From assembly GCA_002449335.1 (NCBI GenBank), contig DKDL01000021.1, forward strand, positions 34,987-54,312: a stretch of 19,326 nucleotides of DNA, read 5' to 3'. A program made the translations under genes and the position numbers. This stretch comes from Succinatimonas sp. UBA6849 (lineage in GTDB: Bacteria > Pseudomonadota > Gammaproteobacteria > Enterobacterales > Succinivibrionaceae). Within the stretch, counting starts at the first letter, position 1; the number at the start of each line of letters is the position of its first letter. Below are positions 1 to 8,151 of the stretch, piece by piece. A model generated the notes under the pieces. It worked only from the letters and a program-made list of their open reading frames with translations, made no database searches and was not told where the DNA came from.

Positions 1-834
1 GGTTTTTGTCATGCCCGTTCTCAAAGTTCTGTATCCTCATCTATTGTTTTATTAGGTGAATCAGACAATAAGATGCAAAGAGGCTCTGGTTATACTATAG
101 CTAGAGAGTTAAAAGATCTTTATTCAAAAGAACAGATTGTAGATGAGGCGGTTAAAAAGACATTATCGAAGTTAAATGCTAAGACCGTTCCTACAGGAAA
201 ATACAATGTGATCTTCAGTGAAGGTGCTGCAGTCTCTTTGTGGCAGATCTTTGCTGGAGCTATTTCAGGTGGAGCTTTATACAGAAGAAGTTCTTTCTTA
301 TGTAACAAGCTCAATGAGCAGGTATTTCCTGAGTATGTAACTATTCACGAAGATCCTTTCATTAAAAAGTCTATTGGTGCTAGATGCTACGATGCTGATG
401 GTGTGAAAGTTAGTGTTGCTGACATTATTAAAAACGGTGTACTGCAAGAGTATTTATTGGGTACATATTCAGCAAGAAAGTTAAATTTAAAATCAAATGG
501 TCATGCTAGCGGTATCCACAACTGGTTTATCTCATTTGGACCTGACAGAGAATATGATTTTGATGATCTATTAAATAAAGCAGGAGAAGGTATCGTAATT
601 ACTGATCTTATGGGTCAGGGGGTTGATATGGTAAGCGGTAACTACTCTAGGGGAGCTGCAGGGTATTACTTTAAAGATGGTAAGTTTGTACATGCAGTTG
701 ATGAGATCACCAGGGCAGGTAATTTAAAAGACATGTTTATGAACATGGGAGCAATTGGTAAAGATATTGATGAAAGATACAAGATTAAGACAGGTTCAAT
801 CTTAATTCCTAATATGACTGTATCAGGACAGTAA
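1..834 (+). CDS. pmbA: PmbA/TldE, metalloprotease-family subunit (5' end cut off by window)
   Basis: This is the C-terminal 277 residues of PmbA (TldE). The frame is open from base 1, so the gene starts upstream and the first internal ATG at 73 is not the start. E. coli PmbA is about 450 residues, so roughly 170 are missing. The match is close along the whole fragment. Family landmarks include GSGYTIARELKDL, GAISGGALYR, SYSARKL-like TYSARKLNLKSNGHASGIHNW, ITDLMGQGVDMVSGNYSRGAAG and the end GSILIPNMTVSGQ. TldD and PmbA together form a cytoplasmic protease that trims modified peptides such as microcin B17 and degrades CcdA. The zinc site is in TldD, and PmbA is the partner subunit. The gene converges on the plsB unit across a hairpin terminator. 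The identification is secure; the upstream context cannot be seen. Confidence 0.95.
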   Translation, partial: GFCHARSQSSVSSSIVLLGESDNKMQRGSGYTIARELKDLYSKEQIVDEAVKKTLSKLNAKTVPTGKYNVIFSEGAAVSLWQIFAGAISGGALYRRSSFLCNKLNEQVFPEYVTIHEDPFIKKSIGARCYDADGVKVSVADIIKNGVLQEYLLGTYSARKLNLKSNGHASGIHNWFISFGPDREYDFDDLLNKAGEGIVITDLMGQGVDMVSGNYSRGAAGYYFKDGKFVHAVDEITRAGNLKDMFMNMGAIGKDIDERYKIKTGSILIPNMTVSGQ

Positions 835-860
835 CTTTTAGAATTTAGAAAACAGGACAA

Positions 861-894
861 ATAAAAAGAAACTCGAGATTTTACTCTCGAGTTT
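861..894. terminator. Hairpin terminator between convergent pmbA and the FliL-like gene
   Basis: A perfect 10-bp stem is formed by AAACTCGAGA (869-878) and TCTCGAGTTT (885-894) around a 6-base loop. Read on the minus strand the stem is followed by a T-rich run, so it should terminate the plsB-fliL-like transcript well. On the plus strand the T run is short (TTT, then GTAG), so pmbA termination may be weaker. Its position between two convergent stop codons fits a two-way terminator. Confidence 0.8.
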
Positions 895-946
895 GTAGTT
901 ACAAAAATAAAACTAATGAGATCTGTTTCTGCTGGTGAATGTAATC

Positions 947-1387
947 TTATTGATACATGTAGCTTAAGAACAGCAGATCCATAATGATTGGTTTGCCAAA
1001 CTTCTCTTTCATGATAGAGATAATTCTTTCTCTACATTCAATTCTGATCTTTTCACGAGCTTCGTTGGTTGCAACCTGACCAAATTCTTTAGTACCTAAT
1101 ATGGTAACAATGGCATCACGAATAACTGGTTCTACGTCAGCAATAATGGAGCTGTCTCTGCTGTCTTCTAGCATTAAGCTCATCTTAATTCTTACATAAT
1201 GTAACTTATCAGTAGGGCTTAGTGTAGCTACGTTGGTTACAATATCAGGATTTAGGTTGTAATAACCAATTTCAGGCTCTACAACTTGCTCTTCAGCAGG
1301 AGCTTCTTCACCGTGACCTGCAAATGCCTGTGGTGCAAACATCAGTGCAAGTGCTGTTAGAGCATATAAATAAAATTTCTTTATCAT
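947..1387 (-). CDS. FliL-like secreted protein
   Basis: This is a 146-residue protein with a FliL-type domain. Residues 1-23 look like a cleavable signal peptide: KK at the N-terminus, a hydrophobic core, then AFA before Gly24. An acidic, Glu-rich linker follows (25-39). The FliL-like core spans about 40-146 and includes GYYNLNPDIVTN, HYVRIKMSLMLED, VIRDAIVTILG and the end IIMDLLFLSYMYQ. Flagellar FliL is normally held by an uncleaved N-terminal helix and supports the stator. Here there is no flagellar gene nearby, and the gene lies 9 bp after plsB with a good ribosome site (AAGGAT). It is therefore probably a paralogue acting in the periplasm, with a role I cannot assign. From memory, similar FliL-like genes sit near plsB/ubiA/ubiC in Vibrio-type genomes. 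I am sure of the fold family, not of the function. Confidence 0.75.
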   Translation of the reverse strand: MIKKFYLYALTALALMFAPQAFAGHGEEAPAEEQVVEPEIGYYNLNPDIVTNVATLSPTDKLHYVRIKMSLMLEDSRDSSIIADVEPVIRDAIVTILGTKEFGQVATNEAREKIRIECRERIISIMKEKFGKPIIMDLLFLSYMYQ

Positions 1388-1396
1388 TGTAAATCC

Positions 1397-3865
1397 TTAA
1401 CTGTTAACAGAACCTTCAAGATGGTGTTCATCATATTTTCTAGTAAGGACTCTTCCGTTTAAGATCCTTACGTCTCTTGCTCCAAGAAGAGGAGAAGCTG
1501 CTTTGTTCAATTTCTGAACCTTTTCCTCATTAACGTAAATATTGCCGTCTTCTTTAACTTCAAAGTACTTATGTCTTATAAATGTATCACACATAATCTT
1601 AAATAGAATTGGATCAGCAAATTCTGGAGAATTATTTGTGACTTCTATAGGTAAACGACGTGAATAAGTTAAACATTTCTGAACAAATGTCTGTACGTTG
1701 ATAGTACCGTCCTTAGTGTTCTTTAGAGCTGTTACAGCAACTAGGTATCTTACTAGGTTGTGATAAATACAACGAGATAAGATATAGAACTCTTCATAAC
1801 CATCACCAGATACGAACAGCATATCAGCATCTCTGGTGATATAACCTTCAACTAGGAAGGTATCAAGATACTTATCAATAAGATTATCCAAGTCGCATTC
1901 ATCAACAGGAGCAAATAGTTCATGTCTTAAGAAATAGAACAGTGAGCGCGCATGTGATCTTACGTCTTCTCTTAGAATATGACCGTTTCTGATAATAATG
2001 TTTGCCAAAAGAGCAGGAAGTGCAAAGAGGTGAACAATATTATTTTGGAAATAGGTCAACTGTAGGGACTGACCATGACTTGGGCGAACGAATTTCATAT
2101 CATCGCCAATGTCATAGACATGGAATTTCTTAAGATCAATAGCCTGCTTAATCAGGGTACTTGTAGTAGCTGTAGGAATTGTAGGTCTACGTTTAGGATC
2201 AACATGTAACAGCTTTAAGTACATATCAATACACTTTTGTAACTGTCTCATGCTCATGGCATGATCTGCTACATTCATGATTGCAAGAGCACACAGGTTG
2301 ATACCGTTGATGGTTGCTGAGTCATTCAAATTGATGATGATTCTGTGAGCCATCTGATTTACAGTGTCATTAAGCCAAGCAGGCCTTGCAGTACCTGTAG
2401 GGTCAATACTGTCTTTCCAGTTTGGAATATGCTCATTTAAATACTTAGGTACGATTACAGGTTTACCAAAAGTAACATAGCCACGACCATAGTTTCTAAA
2501 GCGTTTAAAAATACCCAATAAGGAAGCTGCGCTTTCCTTCTTTTTACTCTCACCGTTGAGCTCTCGCATGTAGTTGCCAACCTCTGAAACATGCTCATAA
2601 CCCAAATATGTTGGAATGAAAGCAATAGGTCTTTTAATACCTCTTAACTGTGACTGTACGGTCATTGCCACCATACCTGTTCTTGGAGGTAGTGTTCTGC
2701 CAGTTCTAGAACGACCACCTTCAATGAAGAATTCTGTCGCAAATCCGTGCTCAAATAACAGGTTTAGATACTCTCTAAAGATAGTGATATAGAACTCATC
2801 ACCTTTCATCTTACGTCTAATAAAGTAAGATCCACAGCGTCTGATAAGAGGTCCTACTGGGAAGAAGTTTAAGTTATCACCTGAGGCAATCTGTGGAAGT
2901 GGCAACCCCTCGTGGAAGAGCACGAATGTCAACAGAATATAGTCCATGTGAGAACGGTGACACGGAATATAAATGATCTCATGTCCTGTTTGAACTAACT
3001 GCCTTACTGTGTCAGCACCGATAACTGTCTGACCTTGGTAAATTCTCTTCCAAATATTAGAAATAATACCGTTTAAAAATCTAATAAGAGGGTATCTGGT
3101 ATCAGCTACCATCACTTCTAGAATGTTTCTTGCCCTTAACAGATTCTCGTCAAAGGATTTTCCATTCTCTTTACAAGCAACATTGATAGCATCCTGAACT
3201 GCAGGCTTACTTAAGATATCCTCAATAACCATCTTTCTGTTAGGCAGAGGCTTACCAATAATAGAGCGCGCCTTTTTCATAAAGATAAGTCTGAAGGTTC
3301 TGTTCAGATCTTTAGAGAAATTAGAACCGTCAAAACGATCTTTAGCTTCACTGATGTTAAAAGAGCCACAGAAAATGGTGCAGTTATCTCTACCTGCAAA
3401 AATCATATTAAAGAATTTTCTGATAGATGGCGTTGCAGCATTAAAACCGTTTAGAGCTAATTTGTCGTAACCTGGGTTTCTTGACCATAAAACACTAATA
3501 GGAAGAACCTGCACTTCTCTGCCCGTTGTCTTGTAGCAGTTGTACCACTTTTCAAAGGTTTCACTAATATCATGGTACTTAGTTCCTTTAGCAGTGAAAA
3601 ATCCTGGTGATCTTAAATAGCAAATACGTGGAATAGTGTTACCAAAAATTTTGATATCACTGAATGGAGAAGGCAATCCCATTCTTTTGGCTGCTCTTTC
3701 AATACACATCAAATTGCCCAAAGAAGAGGATACAGTTACATAAACAATGATTTTGTTTTTATCAATGTTTAACTGTTTTAGTGGCTCATAAGGAATAGTG
3801 TCGCATCTAGTGGTAATTCTAAATGGCCAGTAGAAAAAATAACGCAGGATCTTATTTAGTAACAT
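1397..3865 (-). CDS. plsB: Glycerol-3-phosphate 1-O-acyltransferase PlsB
   Basis: PlsB acylates sn-glycerol-3-phosphate at position 1 using acyl-ACP or acyl-CoA, the first step of phospholipid synthesis at the inner membrane. The 822 residues are close to the E. coli length of 807. All four acyltransferase blocks are present in order. Block I is HRSHMD with His303 and Asp308 (HX4D catalytic pair), block II is GPLIRRCGSYFIRR (about 338-351), block III is FFIEGGRSRTGR (379-390) and block IV is IAFIPTYLGYEHV (414-426). The ATG is preceded by a GGAAG ribosome site. The gene is first in a two-gene unit with the FliL-like gene and is divergent from fieF. In E. coli the gene opposite plsB is dgkA, so the neighbour differs here. 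The divergent region holds repeats that could control expression. Confidence 0.97.
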   Translation of the reverse strand: MLLNKILRYFFYWPFRITTRCDTIPYEPLKQLNIDKNKIIVYVTVSSSLGNLMCIERAAKRMGLPSPFSDIKIFGNTIPRICYLRSPGFFTAKGTKYHDISETFEKWYNCYKTTGREVQVLPISVLWSRNPGYDKLALNGFNAATPSIRKFFNMIFAGRDNCTIFCGSFNISEAKDRFDGSNFSKDLNRTFRLIFMKKARSIIGKPLPNRKMVIEDILSKPAVQDAINVACKENGKSFDENLLRARNILEVMVADTRYPLIRFLNGIISNIWKRIYQGQTVIGADTVRQLVQTGHEIIYIPCHRSHMDYILLTFVLFHEGLPLPQIASGDNLNFFPVGPLIRRCGSYFIRRKMKGDEFYITIFREYLNLLFEHGFATEFFIEGGRSRTGRTLPPRTGMVAMTVQSQLRGIKRPIAFIPTYLGYEHVSEVGNYMRELNGESKKKESAASLLGIFKRFRNYGRGYVTFGKPVIVPKYLNEHIPNWKDSIDPTGTARPAWLNDTVNQMAHRIIINLNDSATINGINLCALAIMNVADHAMSMRQLQKCIDMYLKLLHVDPKRRPTIPTATTSTLIKQAIDLKKFHVYDIGDDMKFVRPSHGQSLQLTYFQNNIVHLFALPALLANIIIRNGHILREDVRSHARSLFYFLRHELFAPVDECDLDNLIDKYLDTFLVEGYITRDADMLFVSGDGYEEFYILSRCIYHNLVRYLVAVTALKNTKDGTINVQTFVQKCLTYSRRLPIEVTNNSPEFADPILFKIMCDTFIRHKYFEVKEDGNIYVNEEKVQKLNKAASPLLGARDVRILNGRVLTRKYDEHHLEGSVNS

Positions 3866-3965
3866 AGTTATCTTCCAGAAAAGGTGATTTTTCTTAATAC
3901 CACAATTTCAAAGCTTGTTTTTAAACTGCTTTTATAGAGCTTTGCTTATTTTTTATACATTATTA

Positions 3966-3982
3966 ACTGTACTTTATACAGT
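3966..3982. promoter_or_regulatory. Short palindrome ACTGTA-N5-TACAGT in the plsB/fieF divergent region
   Basis: Two perfect 6-bp arms, ACTGTA (3966-3971) and TACAGT (3977-3982), flank 5 bases. The site lies about 100 bp upstream of the plsB start, where a plsB promoter could lie (TATAAA-like hexamers are nearby on the minus strand). It resembles a LexA box but the half-site spacing is one base too short. An operator for an unidentified regulator is possible. Confidence 0.35.
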
Positions 3983-3994
3983 AATCAATTTTTT

Positions 3995-4029
3995 AGTACA
4001 TCTTCACAGTACATTTTCCACAGTACATT
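3995..4029. repeat. Three AGTACAT direct repeats, 13-14 bp apart
   Basis: AGTACAT occurs at 3995-4001, 4008-4014 and 4022-4028. The last two copies are part of an identical 11-mer, CACAGTACATT, at 4005-4015 and 4019-4029. The regular spacing is about 1.3 helical turns. The stretch lies in the 292-bp gene-free region between the divergent plsB and fieF genes, next to the ACTGTA palindrome. Repeats of this type are often protein-binding iterons or operators. The binding protein is unknown. The rest of 3866-4157 is AT-rich promoter-like sequence with no ORF or RNA gene that I can see. Confidence 0.5.
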
Positions 4030-4123
4030 AATAGTTTAGTTTAACCATAATATAAAACAATAAAATTTTTTTAGATTTGCTGTTTTAATCGTCTGATTTT
4101 GCTAATTTTGTAAGCTTAATTTT

Positions 4124-4132
4124 TGCTAGAAT
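4124..4132 (+). promoter_or_regulatory. Probable extended -10 promoter of fieF
   Basis: TGC-TAGAAT at 4124-4132 fits an extended -10 element, with no good -35 hexamer at normal spacing. Transcription would start near 4139 and leave a leader of about 19 bases containing the ribosome site CAGGAG (4144-4149), 8 bases before the ATG. Confidence 0.45.
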
Positions 4133-4157
4133 TGAGATGTGATTCAGGAGACAAAAG

Positions 4158-5132
4158 ATGCAAGAACAAGAAGACAATTTAAAAAGGTATAAAAAACTAG
4201 TAATTCTAGCTGGTGTAGCTTCAGTTTGTACCTCAATTTTATTTATTTTAATTAAGCTTGCTGTTTGGTTGGTAAGTTCTTCAACCGTTATCTTTGCATC
4301 CTTAACTGATTCTATGTTCGATTTACTAGCATCTTTAGTAAATCTCTTAGCTTTAAGGTTCTCTTTAACTCCTCCTGATAAGGAACATCGTTTTGGTCAC
4401 CATAAGTCTCAGTCTTTAGCATCTTTAGCTCAATCTGCCTTCATTGGAGGTTCTGCTGTACTGCTAGTAGTTCATGGCGTCGAGAGATTTATTAACCCTC
4501 AAGAAGTTCATCATCTAAATTTAGCTATTATGGTTTCAGTAATCAGTATCGTGATTACAATCTTCTTAGTGGCTTTCCAAACATACGTCTATAAGAGAAC
4601 AAAAAGTGAGGCTATTTGTGCTGACAGACTGCACTACTTATCAGATGTAACTTTAAACTCAGGCGTTATTCTGGCCCTGTTCTTAAGTTACTATGGATAT
4701 AAATGGGCTGATGGTTTATTTGCTGCTTTAATCGGTTTATTTATTTTTAAAGGTGCCTATTCAATTGGAATGGGGGCAATTCAGACTCTGTTAGATAAAA
4801 CACTAGATGTTAAATCTCTAACTAAGATCATCAAATGTGTAGCTCAAGAAAAGGGGGTTAAGTCATTCCATGACTTAAAAGCTCATAGTGCAGGTCCTAT
4901 GGTCTATATTCAGGGACATCTAGTTATGGATGGCTCTTTATCTCTTGAAAAAGCTCATGACATTGCTGATAAGGTTGAACACAACATCAGAAAAGATTTC
5001 CCAGATGCTGAAATTATTCTGCACATGGAGCCTGATGAGAAGTCTACCTATGACGATGTTCAGTTTGAAGACAGTGAACATACCTTAGCTGACGGTGAAG
5101 TCGTGGTTAAAACTGAGCAGTTAAAGCAGTAA
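4158..5132 (+). CDS. fieF: Cation diffusion facilitator, FieF (YiiP)-type zinc/iron exporter
   Basis: This inner-membrane antiporter exports divalent metals (Zn, Fe, Cd) in exchange for protons. The 324 residues compare with 300 in E. coli FieF. Several hydrophobic segments between about 13 and 210 form the membrane domain, followed by a cytoplasmic domain. Metal ligands known from YiiP are conserved. Site A has Asp51, Asp55, His159 and Asp163. Site B has Asp74, His77 and His81. Site C has His238, His254, His289 and Asp293. The C-terminal tail beyond about residue 298 is acidic and extra compared with E. coli. A CAGGAG ribosome site supports the ATG. The gene appears to be transcribed alone, divergent from plsB and upstream of cysE. 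The family is certain; the in vivo metal is inferred. Confidence 0.92.
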   Translation: MQEQEDNLKRYKKLVILAGVASVCTSILFILIKLAVWLVSSSTVIFASLTDSMFDLLASLVNLLALRFSLTPPDKEHRFGHHKSQSLASLAQSAFIGGSAVLLVVHGVERFINPQEVHHLNLAIMVSVISIVITIFLVAFQTYVYKRTKSEAICADRLHYLSDVTLNSGVILALFLSYYGYKWADGLFAALIGLFIFKGAYSIGMGAIQTLLDKTLDVKSLTKIIKCVAQEKGVKSFHDLKAHSAGPMVYIQGHLVMDGSLSLEKAHDIADKVEHNIRKDFPDAEIILHMEPDEKSTYDDVQFEDSEHTLADGEVVVKTEQLKQ

Positions 5133-5141
5133 AACTGTCTA

Positions 5142-5170
5142 ATGTCAAAGCTCTGCAAAAACTGTATAAT
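5142..5170 (+). promoter_or_regulatory. Probable sigma-70 promoter of cysE
   Basis: A perfect TATAAT (5165-5170) lies 17 bp after ATGTCA (5142-5147), a 4/6 match to TTGACA. Transcription would start near 5177, giving a leader of about 90 bases before the cysE ATG at 5267. Confidence 0.55.
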
Positions 5171-5266
5171 TTACTGAAATTTTGTATTGCATATTTATAG
5201 GTCATAAAGATTGTAGCCAAGGCCTGTAATTGCCATAAGTAACACTTGCCACGACTAGGAAAAGAA

Positions 5267-6115
5267 ATGTCTAACATTGATTCAGAAGTACAAGCATTTT
5301 GGAATGATCTTGTAGCTGAAGCTAAAACAGTAGTTAAAAAAGAGCCTGTTCTTGAAGATATTATGAACAAGCAGGTTATTACCTGTTCTAGCCTTGATCA
5401 GTGTTTGGCAAGAATTATCAGTTCTAAACTTGCAACAAGAGAAGTTGACAGACAACAGCTATTCCAGGTTTGTATGCAGGCTTATGCTGACGATCCTTCA
5501 TTGCTTTCCTTTGCTGTAGCAGATGTTATGGCTGTAGCAAATCGTGACCCTGCTTCTAAATCAGTAGTAAGAATTTTGCTCTTTTTAAAAGGACCTCATG
5601 TACTGGAGTCTTGGAGAATTTCTCACTGGTTATGGGGCAAAGGCAGATGTGATTTAGCTTGCTATATTCAAAGCAGGATTTCAGATGTATTTTCTGTAGA
5701 CATTCATCCTGCTGCAAGAATTGGTAAAGGCTTAATGTTAGACCACGCAACTAATATTGTCATAGGTGAGACTGCTGTTATTGCAGATACTGTATCTATG
5801 CTGCATGACGTAACTTTAGGAGGTACCGGTAAAGAACAAGGTGACCGTCACCCTAAAGTAGGTAAAGGCGTCATGATTGGTGCTGGAGCAAAGGTTTTAG
5901 GTAATATCCATATTGGTGAAGGTGCAATCGTAGGTGCAGGTTCCGTGGTGTTGCGTGATGTACCTGCTCATACTACAGTGGTAGGTGTTCCTGCCAGAGT
6001 GGTTGGTAGACCTCAGATGGATATGCCTTCTCTTGATATGGATCAGATGTTGTCAGGTTGTAAAGCTGATGAAGCTCAAGATCAGTGTCCTGCAATTAAC
6101 GTAAAACAAATTTAG
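5267..6115 (+). CDS. cysE: Serine O-acetyltransferase CysE
   Basis: CysE transfers acetyl from acetyl-CoA to L-serine, giving O-acetylserine for cysteine synthesis in the cytoplasm. From the chosen ATG the protein has 282 residues. The upstream TTG at 5246 is in frame but unlikely, because AGGA (5257-5260) sits 6 bases before the ATG. The N-terminal helical domain covers about 1-145. A left-handed beta-helix of hexapeptide repeats follows (about 146-255). Catalytic residues fall in MLDHAT (Asp159, His160) and DRHPK (His195), matching E. coli Asp157, His158 and His193. The protein ends in Ile, the residue that inserts into the CysK active site in the cysteine synthase complex, so complex formation is likely. 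There are no other cys genes adjacent. Confidence 0.95.
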   Translation: MSNIDSEVQAFWNDLVAEAKTVVKKEPVLEDIMNKQVITCSSLDQCLARIISSKLATREVDRQQLFQVCMQAYADDPSLLSFAVADVMAVANRDPASKSVVRILLFLKGPHVLESWRISHWLWGKGRCDLACYIQSRISDVFSVDIHPAARIGKGLMLDHATNIVIGETAVIADTVSMLHDVTLGGTGKEQGDRHPKVGKGVMIGAGAKVLGNIHIGEGAIVGAGSVVLRDVPAHTTVVGVPARVVGRPQMDMPSLDMDQMLSGCKADEAQDQCPAINVKQI

Positions 6116-6249
6116 TACAAACAGATTAAAATCGGCATATACAAGCCATTTACTGCTAATATATAGCTAGAATAAAACTAAGAAAACATAAGTCAGAGCA
6201 AACAGTAGCACCATGCAATACAAAGATATGAGCTACACAAGGAACATAT

Positions 6250-8148
6250 ATGCATATTTGTGATCTTTTAGATCCTAGAGCAATCAGACTTAATGTCAAT
6301 GTAAAGACTAAGGAACAGGCAATCAACTATTTAGTTGATTTGATGTCTAATACTGATTGCTTAAGTGATCCTGACAGATTTAGAGCTGCTGTTTTTGACA
6401 GAGAATCAAAAGTCTCAACTGGCTTAGGCGAAGGTGTTGCTATTCCTCATGCCAAAAGTGCTGGTGTTAAAAAGCCTGGCTTAGCAGCTATGGTTGTGCC
6501 TGAAGGTGTTGATTTTGACAGCCTTGACGGTAAAACTACCAATCTATTCTTTTTAATAGCTTCTCCACATCAGGCTTCAGATGCCCATTTAGATGTTTTA
6601 GCTCGTCTATCTACTCTTTTAGTCTCTGAAGACTTTAGAAAGAATTTAGCTGAATGTAAGAGTGTGGATGAATTTTTAAATATCATCAACGATGCTGAAA
6701 AGAAAGAAATTCAAAAAGAAGCTGAGCGCAATAAGTCTCAAGAGCAACATCAGGCAGAAGTAAAAGCTGGCGAAAAAGAGTCTGATGCCTATGACATCGT
6801 AGCAGTAACAGCCTGTCCAGCAGGTCTTTCACATACCTATATGGCAGCTGAAGCTTTAGAGAATAAAGCTAAAGAATTAGGACTTAGCATTAAGATTGAA
6901 ACTGATGGTGCTGCAGGTAATAGAAACCGTCTGCTCCCAGAGGATATTGCTAAGGCAAAAGCAGTAATTGTAGCTGCCGACAGAATTGTTGAAATGGACC
7001 GTTTTATCGGAAAGCCATTAATTCGTGTTGGTGTAGTAGATGGTATTAGAAAACCTCAAGAGTTAATTGAAAAAGCTCTTGATCCAAAGTGTCCACTCTA
7101 TCAGACAGGTGTCTTAAATAACTCAACCTCAATTTTTATGAGGCTGTATCGTCACTTGATGAGTGGCATGACCTATATCATGCCTATTGCAGCTACAGCT
7201 GGTATCTTATCCGCTTTAGCAAGGTTAGAATTTATCCAAGGAACACAACTAGGTTTCTTCTTAGATAGAATCGGTTATAGTATTGGTACTTTACTGTTTC
7301 CAATCTTAAGTGCATTTATCGCATTCTCCATTCGTGGCAGAACCGCTCTTGTAGCAGGTTTTACCGGCGGTGTCATGGCAGATCTTGGTTCATCAGGAGT
7401 TATCGGTGCTGTTGTAAATGGTTTTATCGGTGGCGCTGTAGCTTTAATTGCTACTACGTTCTGTACGAGATTCTTTAAAGGGCATGATGCTATCGTAGCT
7501 TTAATTCTGTACCCTTTAATTGGAGCTTTAGGTACTTCCTGTATAGCCCTGTTCTTTACAAATATTCCTTCTCAAATCTTAAATGAGTACGTGCAGTCTT
7601 TTATTTTAGAAGCTTCAACTCCAATGCTTGTTTTAATTGGAGCCGTATTAGCCGGAATGATGTCTGCTGATATGGGCGGACCTTTGAATAAGACTGCTTA
7701 TGCTATTGGAGTGTTACTTTTAGCTGACTGCTTGCCAGAAAGTGGTCCTGGAACTTTGATTATGGCTGCAATTATGGCAGGTGGTATGGTTCCTCCTCTT
7801 GCTGCTGGCGTCTCTTCAATACTAATTCCTCAGGTCTATTCAGAAAAAGAGCGTAAGAGCTCAATGATGGCATTAGGTAAGGGCTTAGTATTTATCACAG
7901 AAGGTGTGATCCCATATTTAGCTTACAATCCAGTTAAGATGAAGTTTGCGTGTATTGTAAGTTCTGCTGTAGCAGGTGGAATTTCTATGTACTTTAGATG
8001 TGCAAACTACGCTCCTCATGGCGGTATCTTTGTAATACCTTTAGCTGAGCATTTATCTGGTTATTTGATTGCACTAACTGTAGGTGTTGTTACAGGAGCA
8101 TTCCTGTTTGCAATTATCAGGTTAGCTCCTGCAAAGAAGGTAGCTTAA
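6250..8148 (+). CDS. PTS fructose-family permease, fused EIIA-EIIB-EIIC
   Basis: This inner-membrane permease takes up and phosphorylates a sugar using phosphate from HPr. Domains in order are EIIA (about 1-150, phospho-His67 in GVAIPHAKS), a charged Gln/Glu/Lys linker (150-178), EIIB (about 181-280, phospho-Cys189 in ACPAGLSHTYMAAEAL) and EIIC (about 290-632, many hydrophobic segments with GGPLNKTAYAIG and GGMVPPLA). The IIA-IIB-IIC order is that of E. coli MngA and many one-gene fructose permeases, not of E. coli FruA (IIB'-IIB-IIC). Fructose is the default guess, but mannosylglycerate or another hexose is possible. No 1-phosphofructokinase, HPr-like protein or regulator gene adjoins it. 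AAGGA lies 6 bases before the ATG. I found no Cra-type operator in the 134 bp upstream, only a weak TAGAAT -10 candidate at 6168-6173. Confidence 0.9.
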   Translation: MHICDLLDPRAIRLNVNVKTKEQAINYLVDLMSNTDCLSDPDRFRAAVFDRESKVSTGLGEGVAIPHAKSAGVKKPGLAAMVVPEGVDFDSLDGKTTNLFFLIASPHQASDAHLDVLARLSTLLVSEDFRKNLAECKSVDEFLNIINDAEKKEIQKEAERNKSQEQHQAEVKAGEKESDAYDIVAVTACPAGLSHTYMAAEALENKAKELGLSIKIETDGAAGNRNRLLPEDIAKAKAVIVAADRIVEMDRFIGKPLIRVGVVDGIRKPQELIEKALDPKCPLYQTGVLNNSTSIFMRLYRHLMSGMTYIMPIAATAGILSALARLEFIQGTQLGFFLDRIGYSIGTLLFPILSAFIAFSIRGRTALVAGFTGGVMADLGSSGVIGAVVNGFIGGAVALIATTFCTRFFKGHDAIVALILYPLIGALGTSCIALFFTNIPSQILNEYVQSFILEASTPMLVLIGAVLAGMMSADMGGPLNKTAYAIGVLLLADCLPESGPGTLIMAAIMAGGMVPPLAAGVSSILIPQVYSEKERKSSMMALGKGLVFITEGVIPYLAYNPVKMKFACIVSSAVAGGISMYFRCANYAPHGGIFVIPLAEHLSGYLIALTVGVVTGAFLFAIIRLAPAKKVA

Positions 8149-8151
8149 AGC

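Noticed and set aside
3966..3982. LexA (SOS) box upstream of plsB
   Set aside because: CTGT and ACAG are 7 bases apart, whereas the gammaproteobacterial LexA box needs 8, and no lexA gene adjoins plsB here.
5246..5266. TTG start for cysE, adding seven residues
   Set aside because: AGGA lies inside this stretch and is correctly placed for the ATG at 5267. The extra residues are not family-like.
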